Position numbers and translations under genes: made by a program. From positions 1,364,001 to 1,428,000 of the forward strand of contig JAGTXO010000002.1 of assembly GCA_019448385.1 (NCBI GenBank): 64,000 bases of DNA, read 5' to 3'. Shown here piece by piece: positions 19,860-30,802 of the stretch. A model generated the notes under the pieces. It worked only from the letters and a program-made list of their open reading frames with translations. It was not told the origin of the DNA and searched no databases. This DNA comes from Diacronema lutheri (lineage: Eukaryota; Haptophyta; Pavlovophyceae; Pavlovales; Pavlovaceae). The first letter of the stretch is position 1, and each line of letters opens with the position of its first letter.

Positions 19860-21965
19860 TCACTCGCGCTGGGCCAGAGCGGCGGCCGCCGCGCAAGGCG
19901 AAGCAGCGCCGGGCGCGCCTTGCGCGATCAACACCTCCGCAGGCCTGCTCGCGGCGTCGCGGCCATCCGTCGGCTTCGGCACGTGCCCGCCAGTGCCGCC
20001 CGCGCTGACGCACGCGGCCGCAGGCGCCATGGCGGGCGCGGGCGCGCCCACTCCGCCCGGCCTCGCCGCATCCGCCTCACAGCCCGCCACCTTGCCCTCC
20101 GCCGCCGCCGTGGCCGCGCCCAACACGACGGCCACGCCCGTCCGCGTGGGGATCGCCTCCGCGGACGCGGAGCAGGCCCCTGCTTCGGATGGCACCCCTT
20201 CGCCGACGATGCTGGGCAGCTCGAAGTGCACGTGCGGCGCCTGTGGCGAGAGTGGCGGCGATTTGGACACAGACCGCGGCTTGCGCCTGCGCCGAGGCGA
20301 ACCGCGCACGCTCGCCGGCTGACCGGGCGGCGGCGGCCGCGAGGGCGTCGCCATCTGCTCGGGCGGCGCGGGCGACGTGCCGGGCGACGTCGCGTTGGCG
20401 TGCTGCGTGCCGAGCATCAGGAACGCCGTGCTGTCCGGTCGCCTCGGCCCATCGTGCGCGCTCGGCGGACTTGACGACGTCTCGAGTGCGCCCATGGGCG
20501 CAGGATCGCGCAGCGCGCGCGCCAGCGCGCGCGCCACCGCATGCCTTTGCTCCCACAGCCAGCGCGGGTTGCTCACGCGCGCGACGAATGGCGGACGGTC
20601 GACGGGCAGTGGCAGGGCACCCCGCGGGGTGTGGCGCGCGCCGCCCTCGCCGGCTTCGCGCAGCGCGCTCGAGCCGAGCACGCCAACCTCCAAGCCATCG
20701 CGCGAACCGTCCAAGTCGAGCGACGGATTGCTCGCAGGCCAGTGGCTGCCGTCCAAGCCGAGCGCAAGAGCGCACCCACCCGTCTCGTCGAGCGCGTGCG
20801 CGCCGAGCGCGCCGCCATGTAAATGCCGCCGGCCGATCTCAGGCGCGCGCACGAATTGGCCAGCCGCACGCGGCGGCGGCCGCCGTGCGTGGCGCGACGG
20901 GCTGTACGGCTCGCCATCCAGGAGCGCGACGGCCATCTCGGGGCTGAGGTCGACCGCCAACGCCTTCGCGAGGAGCTGGCGCACGCGGATCGCCGCGTCG
21001 CGCTCAACGGTGCGATTGGCGGAGAAGGCTTTGTGGCTGGCCGGACTGTAACGAGGTCGTTGCGGCGGTCCGGGCGCCGAGCGCGCGCCACGCGCGGCGG
21101 CGGCGCGCGTGCTCGCGCCCGCGAGCTGCGCGGCGCTGTGCGCGTGCGCGCCGCCGCCTTCCGCGTCCGCGCAATGCGCGTCGTGCGACGCGGCCGCGAA
21201 GGCGAGCGCGGACGCGCGCGTGGGGTTGGACGCGGAGCCGGAACGATGAAGTCGCTGGACGGCAGGGTGTGGGCGCGGCGAGAGCGGGCGGACGAGCGCG
21301 GCGTCGCGCGTGCCAACGAGCCCGGACTGGCCGTAGAGCAGCGCCGACGTCGGCAGCCGCGTCGACGGCCGCCCGGCGTGCACGACGATGTCGACGAGCG
21401 CGCCCACGCTGCTCGCCGCCTGGCCACTGGCCGATGCGCGCGCCGGCGGCGCGTCGCGCGGCCGAGCGCGCACGCGGCGGGCGCCGAGCGCGTCGGGTTG
21501 CTCGTTAACAGGCTTGCTCACTGCAGGCCGCACGAGCCATAGCCTGCCGCCCACGTGCGCCGCCGCACGCGGGCCGTCGGCGCGCATCGCCGGGCGCGAA
21601 CGGGACGCATCACGCGCTCCGATCGTCATGGCGGTGCCGTGCTGGATGGAGACGGCGAGAAAGCTCGGAGCACTCTGCACGCGGCTGTCGTCGAGCGGGC
21701 GAAGCTTCGCCTTGCGCACGGGCATGGTCACGGGCAGCATGTTTGGGTGCTGCTCAGCACGCGCCGGCGCGCATGTGCTCCACGTGTGCGACTGCTTCGC
21801 CTCAAGCTCGTGGTAGAAATCGTCGAGGTGAGCATCCTCGCCGAACAGGGCTAAGGACTTGGCGTGCTCGTCGGCGGCCCAACCTGCCGCCGCCGTGCCG
21901 CCGCCATGCACACCGCCCTCCTCCTCCTCGCCCGAGGAAGCTGTCTCGTCGTCCGAGGAGTCCAT
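19860..21965 (-). CDS. Uncharacterised, largely disordered protein
   Basis: 701 residues from the ATG at 21965; the frame is open upstream but only with a GTG. It begins with an acidic stretch (MDSSDDETASSGEEEEGG) and a helical island (DEHAKSLALFGEDAHLDDFYHELEAKQ). The remainder is Ala/Arg/Pro/Ser-rich, with islands such as AIRVRQLLAKALAVDLSPEMAVALLDGEPYSP cut short here, and SNPRWLWEQRHAVARALARAL. The islands have Leu/Ala helix character and are less biased than the rest, so I judge the frame genuine. No family is recognised. It lies in tandem upstream of DCP2 (99-bp gap) and downstream of NUP155. Confidence 0.6.
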   Translation of the reverse strand: MDSSDDETASSGEEEEGGVHGGGTAAAGWAADEHAKSLALFGEDAHLDDFYHELEAKQSHTWSTCAPARAEQHPNMLPVTMPVRKAKLRPLDDSRVQSAPSFLAVSIQHGTAMTIGARDASRSRPAMRADGPRAAAHVGGRLWLVRPAVSKPVNEQPDALGARRVRARPRDAPPARASASGQAASSVGALVDIVVHAGRPSTRLPTSALLYGQSGLVGTRDAALVRPLSPRPHPAVQRLHRSGSASNPTRASALAFAAASHDAHCADAEGGGAHAHSAAQLAGASTRAAAARGARSAPGPPQRPRYSPASHKAFSANRTVERDAAIRVRQLLAKALAVDLSPEMAVALLDGEPYSPSRHARRPPPRAAGQFVRAPEIGRRHLHGGALGAHALDETGGCALALGLDGSHWPASNPSLDLDGSRDGLEVGVLGSSALREAGEGGARHTPRGALPLPVDRPPFVARVSNPRWLWEQRHAVARALARALRDPAPMGALETSSSPPSAHDGPRRPDSTAFLMLGTQHANATSPGTSPAPPEQMATPSRPPPPGQPASVRGSPRRRRKPRSVSKSPPLSPQAPHVHFELPSIVGEGVPSEAGACSASAEAIPTRTGVAVVLGAATAAAEGKVAGCEADAARPGGVGAPAPAMAPAAACVSAGGTGGHVPKPTDGRDAASRPAEVLIAQGAPGAASPCAAAAALAQRE

Positions 21966-22071
21966 TTTCCCGTTTCGTGAGGAGGAGTTGGATGCTGAAC
22001 GCCCCTTAAGTGAGGCCCTTTGTCCGTTTCGCGCAAAGCTTAAAGTTTGCAAACTTTCCACTCAGGCAGAA

Positions 22072-25000
22072 CTACGTGGCCTGAAGTGTCAACTCCTTGC
22101 GCAGCGTCTTGAACGCGTCGCGCAGCCGCGGCGCGTCGGCGTCGGTCATCGTGCTCAGCTCGACGATGAAAGAGTCGACGGCGGAGCAGACCGGCTGCCT
22201 GTACGCGCCGAGCGACCGGCCCCCCGTCTGGCTGCGCATCCAGCGTTGCACGAGGCCGTGGATCGCGCCTGAGGGCAGGGACGACGTTGACGGCAGGGCA
22301 AAGGTAACGGTAGGGCAGGGGCACGGGCAGGGTCGAGGGCATGGTAAGGGGCTTGTGCACGGCTTAGCGGTGAAATAGGCAGGAGCAGGGCCCAAAAAAC
22401 CAAAAACAAAATCCAGAGCAGCACAGCTCCTGCCCGCGGAACCGCCGCAACGATGCGGAGTCCGCCCCGCCCCCCCCCCCCCCCCCCTCCCCCCTACACC
22501 GCGCGCGCTTAACTTCCGGATAGCAATGCGCGCGCGCGCGCACGCGCGCCGGGCCGCTCGGAAAGCCGCGCGTTTCAAACGCGGCGCGCGGGCGCGCGCG
22601 CGCACCGAAAAGATGGAGGCGGAGGCGTTCGGATTGCTCCCACAGCGCCTGCATGCGGCGGCCACGCGCGTGCGGGTCCGCGTACGCACGCCAGAGCGCC
22701 TCCCACGGAACGGCGGGCGCGACGCCCGCACCGAGCAGCTCGACGGCGTCGGCGGCAGTGCCGTCGCGTGCGGCCGCCCGATCGCGCTCGAGCGCGGCGC
22801 AGATCCGGTCGAGGCGGAAGATGTACGATTCGCCGCTCGACGGCGAGCAGAAGAGCGCGCGCAGCTCGACGAGCGTCTCGCACGCGATCGCCCAGCCGCT
22901 GGCGAGCGCGCGGTGCAGCAACGCGTCCAAGTGCTGCCCGCCGCCGACCCGCCGACGACGCCGGAGGATGGCACGCACGGACGCGTGCGCCGCGTGGTTG
23001 CGGGGGGGGGGGGGGGGGGGGGATGGGGGGGGACGGCGTGCGCCGCGTGGTTGCGCGCGCGCGCCCGTCAGGCGAGCGCACGCGCACGCGTGGCGCGGGC
23101 GAGCTGGGAGCGGCCGACTGCTGCGTAGGGCACGCGCCGTGTGCATGCAGTCGCAGACACTGGGGCACAGCAGACACTGGGACTTGCAGACAGTGGGACT
23201 CGCACGCTGGGGCATACGCAGACACTGGGACTGCAGACAGTGGCAATGCGGGCTCGTAGCGCGCACCCCTTCGACGCGCTCTGTGTACTGCTGGTAGGGG
23301 GCAGCGACGGCGAGCACAGCGAGGGCGGGCAGGTGCAGGTTGTGCTGCTCGCACAGCGCGTACAGCACCTCGATCTCGAGCAGCCTGCGCGGCAGGGGGG
23401 GGGGGGGGGGGGATGGGGACAAGGCCTTGTTTGTGTGCGTTGTGTTTGTGACGGGGCGTGACGGGGCGCAACGGGCGTGACGGGCGCGCTGCTGTACTCA
23501 CCTTGTGCGCAGGCGCGCGCAGTGGGAGCCGAGCGACGCGTCCGAGCGCGCGAGCGCGCTGAGCTCGTCAAGGACCTACGCGCGTGCGTGTGCGTGTGCG
23601 AGATAGGAAGGGGGGAAAGGGGGGGAAGGGGGGGGGGGGAGGGGGCGAAGGGGGAAGGTTTCGGGCGGGTCAAGGCGGGTCCGGGCGGGTGGATGCGCCG
23701 GACGGGAGGCGGCGGGGTGTCGGCGGCGGGGGGGTTGCGGCGGGCAGCGTGTGAGTGGGCATATCGACGCATGGTTAGGGTTAGGGTTAGGGTTAGGGTT
23801 AGTAGCACTGTGTGGAGCTGTGGGACGGTGGAGCGGTGGAGCGGAGGGGCGCGCGGGCCGTGCGCCGGGCCCAGCAGCGGCCCAGCAGCGGCCCAGCCCA
23901 AAAGCCGAGCGGCCGGCATGAGCGTGTTGGCAGCGACCCAAGTGCCGCGCGGCGCAGCGTGGCGACCGCGAAGCAGCTGCCACCAAGGCACCAAAATAAC
24001 CCCCCCCCCCCCCCCCTCCCCCCCCCCCCCCTTCCCTAGCCCGCCACACACACGTCACGGGGCATGTCACGTCGCGCGTCACATATCGCGTCACATATCG
24101 CGTCACGCGATGTGACGGCGTCGCGCACACCTTGCCCTGCGCGCGCGCGAGCTGCAGCCGCTGCTCGGCAATCCGCACAAAGTCCGCGCCGAGCGCCGCG
24201 CCCGCGTCGCCCGCCGCGCGTGCGGCGATCACGGCGCTGGCGAGCCACGCCTCGCGCTGCTCGAGCGTCGGCGGCGGCGGGGCGTGCACGCCGACGGCGA
24301 CGGCGTCGGCGTCGACGTCGACGTCGGCCTCGCGCTCAGCGAGCGAAGCGAAGGTGCGCGCAGCCTCGACGTGCCGGCCGCGCCGCACAAAGAAGCACGC
24401 GAGCGGCTCGCGGTTTAAAAGTTGGGCGCACACCTGCCCAACGTCCGCCGGCCCCTCCGGCCCGCGCAGCATCGGCCCCCACGTGCGCGCCACGGCGTCG
24501 ACGCCGCGGTCCGCGGCCGACGCGAGGAACGCCTCGACGAACGGCGAGTTGAGCGACGGGAGCAGCGCGCCGTGGCCGGCGGCAAGAAGCCACCAGAAGA
24601 TTGCACGATGGAAGGTTTCGTCCGGTGGAGTCCGGCTCAAGCCGTACTCGACGACACGCCGCCACATGTCGCGCGAAGTGGGCGTGTCGCGCGAGACCGG
24701 GCCGCCCGCCGCGCCGCCCGCCGCGCCGCCCGCCGCGCCGCCCGCCGCGACGATGAGCGCCTGCAGCGCATCGGCCGCGACGCGGTACGTCGCGAGCCTG
24801 TCGGCGAGCGCGCGCGCCTCGTCGGGCGCCGGCTCGACGCCGGCGCCGAGCGCGCCGAGTGCGTTGCGCGCCGCGTCCGTGCGATCGATTGCCGCGGCGC
24901 GCGCGAGCGGCAAGTCGACCACCGCCTCGTACAAGCCGAGCGAGGCGAAGAGCCCGACGACGGCGCGCACGTCGATCGCGAGCGCGTGCTCGACGCACGC

Positions 25001-27409
25001 GCGCAGCGCGCCGCGCAGCGCGCGCGCGCGCTCGGCGGGCGGCGCGCTCGACGCGCTCGCGGCCGAGAGGTCGGCCCAGACGCGGTACAGGGCGTACTCA
25101 GCGGTTGAGAAGAAGGCGGGACAATCGCGCTGCAGCCGCTCGACGAGCGCGCCGTCGCCGCGGTGGTCGGCGAGCAGCTCGACGAGTAACGAGCGCGCGA
25201 GTCGATCAACGCCCGCCGCGCCACCCACCGGCGCGCCGGGCAGAGCGCGCGCGCCGGGCGTGCCGGGCGTGGGCGCGCCGTTCGGCGGCGGACAGACCAG
25301 ATCGCAGAAGCGCAGCCGGCCGAGCACGTCGCGCTCCGCGTCGGGCAGCCGCGCCGCGATGCGCGCCAGGAAGGTGAACGGCTGCGCGGCGGGCGCATCC
25401 GCCGCCCACGACGTGGCCGCCTGCGCGTCGCCGTCGCCGTCGCCGTCGCGTGCGTCGGCGTCGGCGTCGGCGTCGGCGAGGAAGGACACGAGCGACGCCG
25501 CCTGCGCCGCGCGCGAGAGCAGCCGCAGAAGGCCCTGGCTGGACGCCGCCTCCTGCGCCTCCACCGGCGCGGGCTCGCCCGGCGCGCCGCCGCCCGCGCG
25601 GCGCGCGCTCGCGCTGCCACCGCCGCCGCCCGCGTGAGCGTCACGCCACGCAAAGCTGGCGGCCACCGGCTGCACGCCCCACGCCTGGCCGTGCTGCTCG
25701 ACGAAAGCGACGACCTTGCGCAGTGCGCCGGCGAGCGTCGCCCACTGGCGTCGCGAGTGGGCGACGCGCATGCCGCCCGCGTCGGCGTAAACGAGCGGCA
25801 GTGCCCAAGCGCACGCGAGAAGGCGCGCGGCGACGATGCACAGGCCGCCATGCCGCCCCGAGAAGCGCACCGAGTCCGGCTCGATCGCCTGCCCAAAGGA
25901 CGTTGCGCCTGCCGCGGCCACGTTGCCAATGTCGCGGCGCGCGTCACCGCCGAGCTGTTTGACCCACGCGCAGATGGTGAGCGGCGAGAGCATGGCGGCG
26001 GGCGTGGCGGCGCGGACGGACAGCGGCTGGAGCGCGCCGATCGTCAGCGCCATCGCGCACGCCTCCGCCGCGCCGAACCGCCCGAACGCGTGTCGCAGCG
26101 CCGTCTCACGCTCGAGGTGCTCCGACGCGCCCTGCGCGAGCGCCGCGCCAAAGGCTTCGAGCGGCCGCCGCTTTTCAAAGAGGTGGACGCCCGCGGCCGT
26201 GAGCACGGCGAACGTGCGCGGCGCCGTGAGCGGCTGCGTGATCAGCTCGCCGAGCGCGCCGCGCTCGTCGGCGTAGCGCATCACGGTGCTCGCAGACGCG
26301 ATGAACCCGCTGTTCGAATTTGACCCGTCGGTCGCCGCCACCGAGCCGCCGCGCGCCGCGCCCGCGCCCGCGCCTGAGCCCGCGCCCGTCGGCGCGGCGG
26401 CGGCGGCCGACGAGATCGACGCGGCGAAGGGCGAAAGCGCTGCCGGCGACGGCACGAGCGCGAGCGCGTAGACGGCGGACGCGAGCTGCGCGCGCGTCAC
26501 GTTCTCGCACAGTTCGTCAAATGTGACGGCCGACGATGTCATGGCGGGCACGGCGGGCGGCTGCGAACCCGCGCCGGCGTAGTCGTAATTGTATGCGCCA
26601 CGCGGCGGCGGCGCGCCGTACACGCCGTTACCAAAGAGCCCGCTGCCGCCGTTTGCATAGCCCCCGCCTCCGCCGACGCCCGCGAGCGGCATGCCCGTGG
26701 AGGTCGGAACGGGCGCGACCGCCAAAAGGGCCGCATGTGGCGTCGCGCGCGCGTCGATGAGCAGCGAGCAGCCCGCCGCGTACAGCGCGCCCTCGAGCGG
26801 CACCGCGATCTGCTCGCCCGACGCGCCGCTACCGCCGCCAACCCCGCCGCCTCCGCGCGCGCCGCCGTCGAACCCGTCGCCGGCCGCACCTGCGCCAATG
26901 CCGCCGGCGGGCGACGCGAAGAGCGGCCTGCCGTATGGCGAGGCGAGGCCGAAACGGCCGAAACCGCCGTCCGCGCGCTGCTGCGCGTCGCCCGCCGCGC
27001 GCGCCGCGTCGCCGAGCGCCGACGGCGGCGGATCGAGCGCGGCCTGCGCGCGGAGCGCGTGCAGCTGCTGGGCCGCGGCCGTGCCCCCTTGCCCGTACGA
27101 GAGGAAGAGCCGGACTCCGGACGCCGACGTGAGCACGAGCTGCACCTCGCGCGAGATGGCGGGCGGGATCGTCGAGAGGCCGACGAAGGGCGCCGCCTGC
27201 GCGCGCAACGGCGCGTTCGCGGCGGTTTCAAAATCCTTCGACAACAAATCGATGGCACCGCGCCGGACGCATTTGGGCAGCGCGCTCGCGAGGTCCGCGC
27301 GCAGCGCGTCGGCCGACTTTGCGCACAGCCAGCGCATCTCGTCGCACGCCGCGCCGAGCGAATAAAGCTGCAGCACGCCGGCCTGCAATATCGCGCGCGC
27401 GCGCGCGGT

Positions 27410-27488
<79 letters not shown>

Positions 27489-27962
27489 CGCGTCATCGGG
27501 GATTGGGGATGGGTTGCGCCGAGCGCGACGGCCATGGGCGCGTCAGCGCACGCAGCCCGTCGCACGTGCGCGCGCGCAGCGGCCCGCCGCAATCACGCTC
27601 GCCACTTCGCCGCGGCCCGCCGCTGCCGGCCGGCCGGCCGGCGGCGCACCTGCGAGAGTGTCGCAAGGACGCGCCTGTCGGTGTCGACGACCAAGTCAAG
27701 CAGCGGGTCGTTCGTTTCAAAAAGGGCGGAGAAGACAAAGTGGCGCACGCGCTCGAGGCGGCGCGAGCACGACCGCTTCGCGCCGCGCGCGCCCCACCAG
27801 CCCAGCGCGGAGCTCGCGCGCGGCCGCAGCTGCAGTTCATACAAAAAGCCGTCAGCGCCCGCCATGAACGCACGCCCGTTCGGCGCGCCGACCATTTTGA
27901 CCATATTGACGTTGTCCGTCAGCACGCGCACGCCCGAGTGGAAGAGCTCGATGCGCGAGCCG

Positions 27963-27993
<31 letters not shown>

Positions 27994-28555
27994 CGCGCGC
28001 GTCGCGCGGCGTGTGCCGGACACAGAGCACGCTCACCTCGACGGGCGTCGCAAGCAAGACGACGAACGGCACCTCGGCCTCCGTGCCAAAGGCGCCGGGC
28101 GGCGGGCGGACGAGCGCGGCGCTGACAATGCTCTGGTCAACCCCGTCGTACTGCACGAACCTGCCGTGCGCGTCCTCAAAATCCCACAGGAAGAAGCGGT
28201 GGTCGACTGTCAGCCACGCGTGGTGGATCTCGGCGAAGAGCCCGGCAAACATTTCGTACTGCACGCCGGCGATCGCCTGCTCGAGCACAGCGGGGATCTT
28301 GACGAACGGGCGAGATGCGACCGGCGCAAACTGCGCGCGCCGTAGCGGGTCGTCGCCGTCCGCGTCGTGCGCGGCCGCGTGCAGGTACGTCTGCTCCGCC
28401 GGATGCGCGAGCAGGTCCATCAGGTCGGTCGAGACGCTGCGCGCGTCGCGCTCGATCTGCTCGTCGACGAGCGCACGCGCGGCCTGGAGCGCCGCGCGCT
28501 CCTCGTACGCCAGCGCGCTCTGCCCGATGATCTGGTGCGGGTGCGGCCCCTCCAT
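22072..28555 (-). CDS. NUP155: Nuclear pore complex protein Nup155
   Basis: Six exons: 27650-28555, 24131-27382, 23502-23575, 23267-23384, 22606-22933, 22072-22268; 1624 residues. Nup155 is an inner-ring scaffold nucleoporin with an N-terminal beta-propeller and a C-terminal helical solenoid. Family landmarks: IHHAWLTVDHRFFLWDFED and VVLLATPVEVSVL (exon 1), VLQLYSLGAACDEM at the start of exon 2, IPPAISREVQLVLTSASGVRLF, and the solenoid end VCSAVDSFIVELSTM before the stop. The 74-bp exon 3 (VLDELSALARSDASLGSHC) and exon 4 (LLEIEVLYALCEQHNLHLPA) join in phase. Exon 2 has long Gly/Ala loops that lengthen the protein against about 1390 residues in animals. Introns are 267, 555, 117, 333 and 337 bp. 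Confidence 0.93.
23150..23250. repeat. Degenerate 12-14-bp tandem repeat in NUP155 intron 4
   Basis: Six variants of GCAGACACTGGGAC in 100 bp, each containing a CAGACA or CAGACACTGG core. Located in intron 22934-23266, beside a G run at 22998-23020. Confidence 0.8.
23772..23803. repeat. Telomere-like TTAGGG repeat inside NUP155 intron 2
   Basis: About five perfect TTAGGG units on the + strand, within the 555-bp intron 23576-24130. The same intron holds a C-rich run at about 24000-24031 and a G-rich block at 23605-23660. Confidence 0.93.
27405..27490. repeat. GCGGCGAGG 9-bp minisatellite in NUP155 intron 1
   Basis: About eight to nine perfect 9-bp units in intron 27383-27649. Confidence 0.9.
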
Positions 28556-28803
28556 CGCGCAAGGTCGCGGCGGCAACGGCGCTGTCGATCGAGGGCCGAG
28601 GGCCGCGTGCGGCGCGATGGGAGTTGAAAGTAATGTGTGACTGTGTCAGTCGTGTGTCTGTCGTGAACACGTCTTCCGCCTTCGGCAAGCGTGTGAACCG
28701 AAGCTACATTTCCGCTTCCGCCTTCGCCACGCGCAGCCTGGAGAGTGCACTCTGTGAGTGTGGCCGCGACGGCCAAGCCGACGAGCCCAAGTCGCCAATC
28801 GCA

Positions 28804-30402
28804 TCACTTGTGGAAAACCTTGAGGCAACGCTCAATCTCCGCGCGGCAGATCGGGCACGTCTCGCATTGCTGCGCGCATCTGCCGCACGCCACCTGGTGC
28901 CCGCACGGTACGAAGACCGAATCGATCGCGTGCTCGAGGCAGATGCAGCACTGGAAGCGCGAGATCGTGACCTGCGCCAACTGCTCCTCGGGTGGCGTGC
29001 CCGGCCGCCATTGCCGTTCGGGCGGGAGCTCGTCGTCGCCTTCCTCGCCCTCCTCGCCGTCGCCCTCCTCCTCGCTCGCCTCGTCGTCGCCCTGCGTCGC
29101 GAGGCCGCCATCCGGGGCCGGGTCGAGGCGCCGCGCCGCGCCGCGCCGCTGCTCGGCGCGGCGCAGCTCGTGCCGCGCCTGCTGCACCGCGCGGCAGACG
29201 GAGAGCGTGCAGCACATTGTGCCCACCATCGTGAGCATCAGCAGCACCCACGACACGTATATGAAGGACGACGACTTGATCACGAAAAGGCCCGAATCGC
29301 CGCCCACGTCCGGTTTCAAAGTTGAGACGAGGCGCAGGCGGTAGCCGCTGCCGTCCGGGAACTCGCCGGGCGTGACGAAGAAGTCCCACGCGCCGTCGTC
29401 GACCACGCCCTCGCTGAGCAGCCAGTACGAGCCCGCTGCCTCTGCCGCTGCTTGGTGTAGCTCGACGCGCAGAAGGCCAAGCTCGCCGCGGCTCACCCAC
29501 CGGACCGTGTAGTGGTGTCCGGGGATGAGCAGCGGCTCGCCCTCCTGCCCGAACGTGCGCTGCTGCGCCGGCGCGAGGACCGCAATGAACGGCCGCGCGT
29601 CCTCACTGCCGCCGCCGCCGCCGCCGCCGCCGTCGCCGTTGTCGCCGTCGCCGTCGTCGCCACCACCACCGTGCGTGCCCGGGCTCGGGCGCGGTTCGGG
29701 GGGCAGCGGCCTGACGGGCCGGGAGGGCTCTCCCGGCCGATCCGCGCCGGCTGGGTTGATAAGGGCGTCAGACAAGATCGGCGTCGTCACCAGAGCGCTC
29801 TGCGCGGGCACGTCCACGTCCGAGCACAGGCGGAGGCTCGGCGGCGGGAGCGAGGCCGGCGCGAGCGGGTCGGCGATTGTGCCATTGGCGCTGCCGCGCT
29901 CCGCCGCGGCGGCGGTGGGCCGCACCTGGAGAGCGAGGCGTGCGTCGCCGTCCCAGCGCAGGGCGTGCGAGAGCATGGCAGCGGCTCCGCCCGCGAGGGC
30001 ATCGCACGCCGACCGCGCGTGCGCCGGTCCAGCCGCGCGCGCGGCCGCGGCCTCGCGCGGCACGGGGACAAATGCGGCCACGATCTCGCACTCACCGCGT
30101 GAGGTCGTCGTCGCGCCGAGCAGCTGCACCGAGCTGATCGGTAGGCCGGCCGAGAGACCAGACGCGCGCAAATCCTCCGCCGAGAAGACAAAGTCGCCCT
30201 GCGCGCGGGGCGCAGCCAGGCAAGGGTTGAGCGACGCAAACCGGTCGAGCGTGTGCGCGTGTGCGCGCGCGCGCGCGCGCACCTGCATCGAACCGTCGGC
30301 AGAAAGCGCGTGCTGGTGCACGAAGCCACCAGACGACGGGCACGCGCCGGGCGTGTACTCGACGAGCCCGAGCAGAGCCGGGAGCAATGCGAGGGCAAGC
30401 AT
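28804..30402 (-). CDS. Membrane-anchored RING-type E3 ubiquitin ligase
   Basis: Start at 30402. I read an 84-bp intron at 30199-30282 (GTGCGCGCGC...CGCAG), giving exons 30283-30402 and 28804-30198, 504 residues; unspliced the frame stays open (532 residues). The signal peptide MLALALLPALLGLVEY leads an extracytoplasmic part with an Asp/Gly-rich linker and a beta-rich domain (PLLIPGHHYTVRWVSRGELG to EFPDGSGYRLRLVS) that resembles KRE9/GPI-anchored wall-protein modules. One TM helix follows (FIYVSWVLLMLTMVGTMC), then an acidic cytosolic linker (DEASEEEGDGEEGEEGDDE) and a C-terminal C3HC4 RING: CCICLEHAIDSVFVPCGH, CGRC, CPIC. All eight zinc ligands are present. Substrates are unknown. Confidence 0.85.
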   Translation of the reverse strand: MLALALLPALLGLVEYTPGACPSSGGFVHQHALSADGSMQVRARARAHAHTLDRFASLNPCLAAPRAQGDFVFSAEDLRASGLSAGLPISSVQLLGATTTSRGECEIVAAFVPVPREAAAARAAGPAHARSACDALAGGAAAMLSHALRWDGDARLALQVRPTAAAAERGSANGTIADPLAPASLPPPSLRLCSDVDVPAQSALVTTPILSDALINPAGADRPGEPSRPVRPLPPEPRPSPGTHGGGGDDGDGDNGDGGGGGGGGSEDARPFIAVLAPAQQRTFGQEGEPLLIPGHHYTVRWVSRGELGLLRVELHQAAAEAAGSYWLLSEGVVDDGAWDFFVTPGEFPDGSGYRLRLVSTLKPDVGGDSGLFVIKSSSFIYVSWVLLMLTMVGTMCCTLSVCRAVQQARHELRRAEQRRGAARRLDPAPDGGLATQGDDEASEEEGDGEEGEEGDDELPPERQWRPGTPPEEQLAQVTISRFQCCICLEHAIDSVFVPCGHQVACGRCAQQCETCPICRAEIERCLKVFHK

Positions 30403-30543
30403 CGCGACCGCCCCGCGCCCCCCAGCAGCACAGCCGGGAGGGAGGAGTTGGGGGCGCTCCCCAAAAGCGGAGTAATAATGTGCAGTCAGTCAGGACTTGG
30501 ACGCTTCACAGTCGAGACTCAGATCAATCCGCGAAGGGGATTT

Positions 30544-30577
<34 letters not shown>

Positions 30578-30740
30578 TCTTCGTTACGCGCCCCCGCACG
30601 CGGCGCCCGCCGCCGCTGCTCACAGCGGACGCAGAGGCGGCCCCCGAGAACACGGGCGTGCCGGGCATGGGGATGCGCATGGCGGACGCAGCGGGCTTCT
30701 GAGGCGGCCCACGCGCGCGAGATCTACACAAATTTCATCC
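30403..30740. other. Intergenic region with C tract and inverted repeat
   Basis: 338 bp between the RING gene start and the PITHD1 stop. It contains a 31-base C run (30546-30576) and the left arm of an inverted duplication of the PITHD1 3' end (30641-30702). No independent gene is supported. Confidence 0.6.
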
Positions 30741-30802
30741 TCAGAATCCCGCTGCGTCCGCTGTGCCCATCCCCAAGCCCGGCACGCCCGTGTTCTCGGG
30801 GA
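30641..30802. repeat. Inverted repeat, 62-bp arms, 38-bp spacer
   Basis: 30641-30702 read on the + strand matches the reverse complement of 30741-30802 with about six mismatches. The right arm is the last 20 codons and stop of PITHD1; the left arm reads PENTGVPGMGMRMADAAGF-stop on the opposite strand. Confidence 0.92.

Noticed and set aside
19860-22061. Start of the disordered protein at 22061
   Set aside because: The codon there is GTG; the first ATG in frame is at 21965.
22364-23501. Separate small genes in the NUP155 3' region
   Set aside because: The conserved pieces join in phase through GT-AG introns into the NUP155 C-terminus; between them the frames are repeat or homopolymer translations.
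30641-30702. A small + strand gene ending MADAAGF
   Set aside because: It is the inverted copy of the PITHD1 tail, with no start or upstream conservation.
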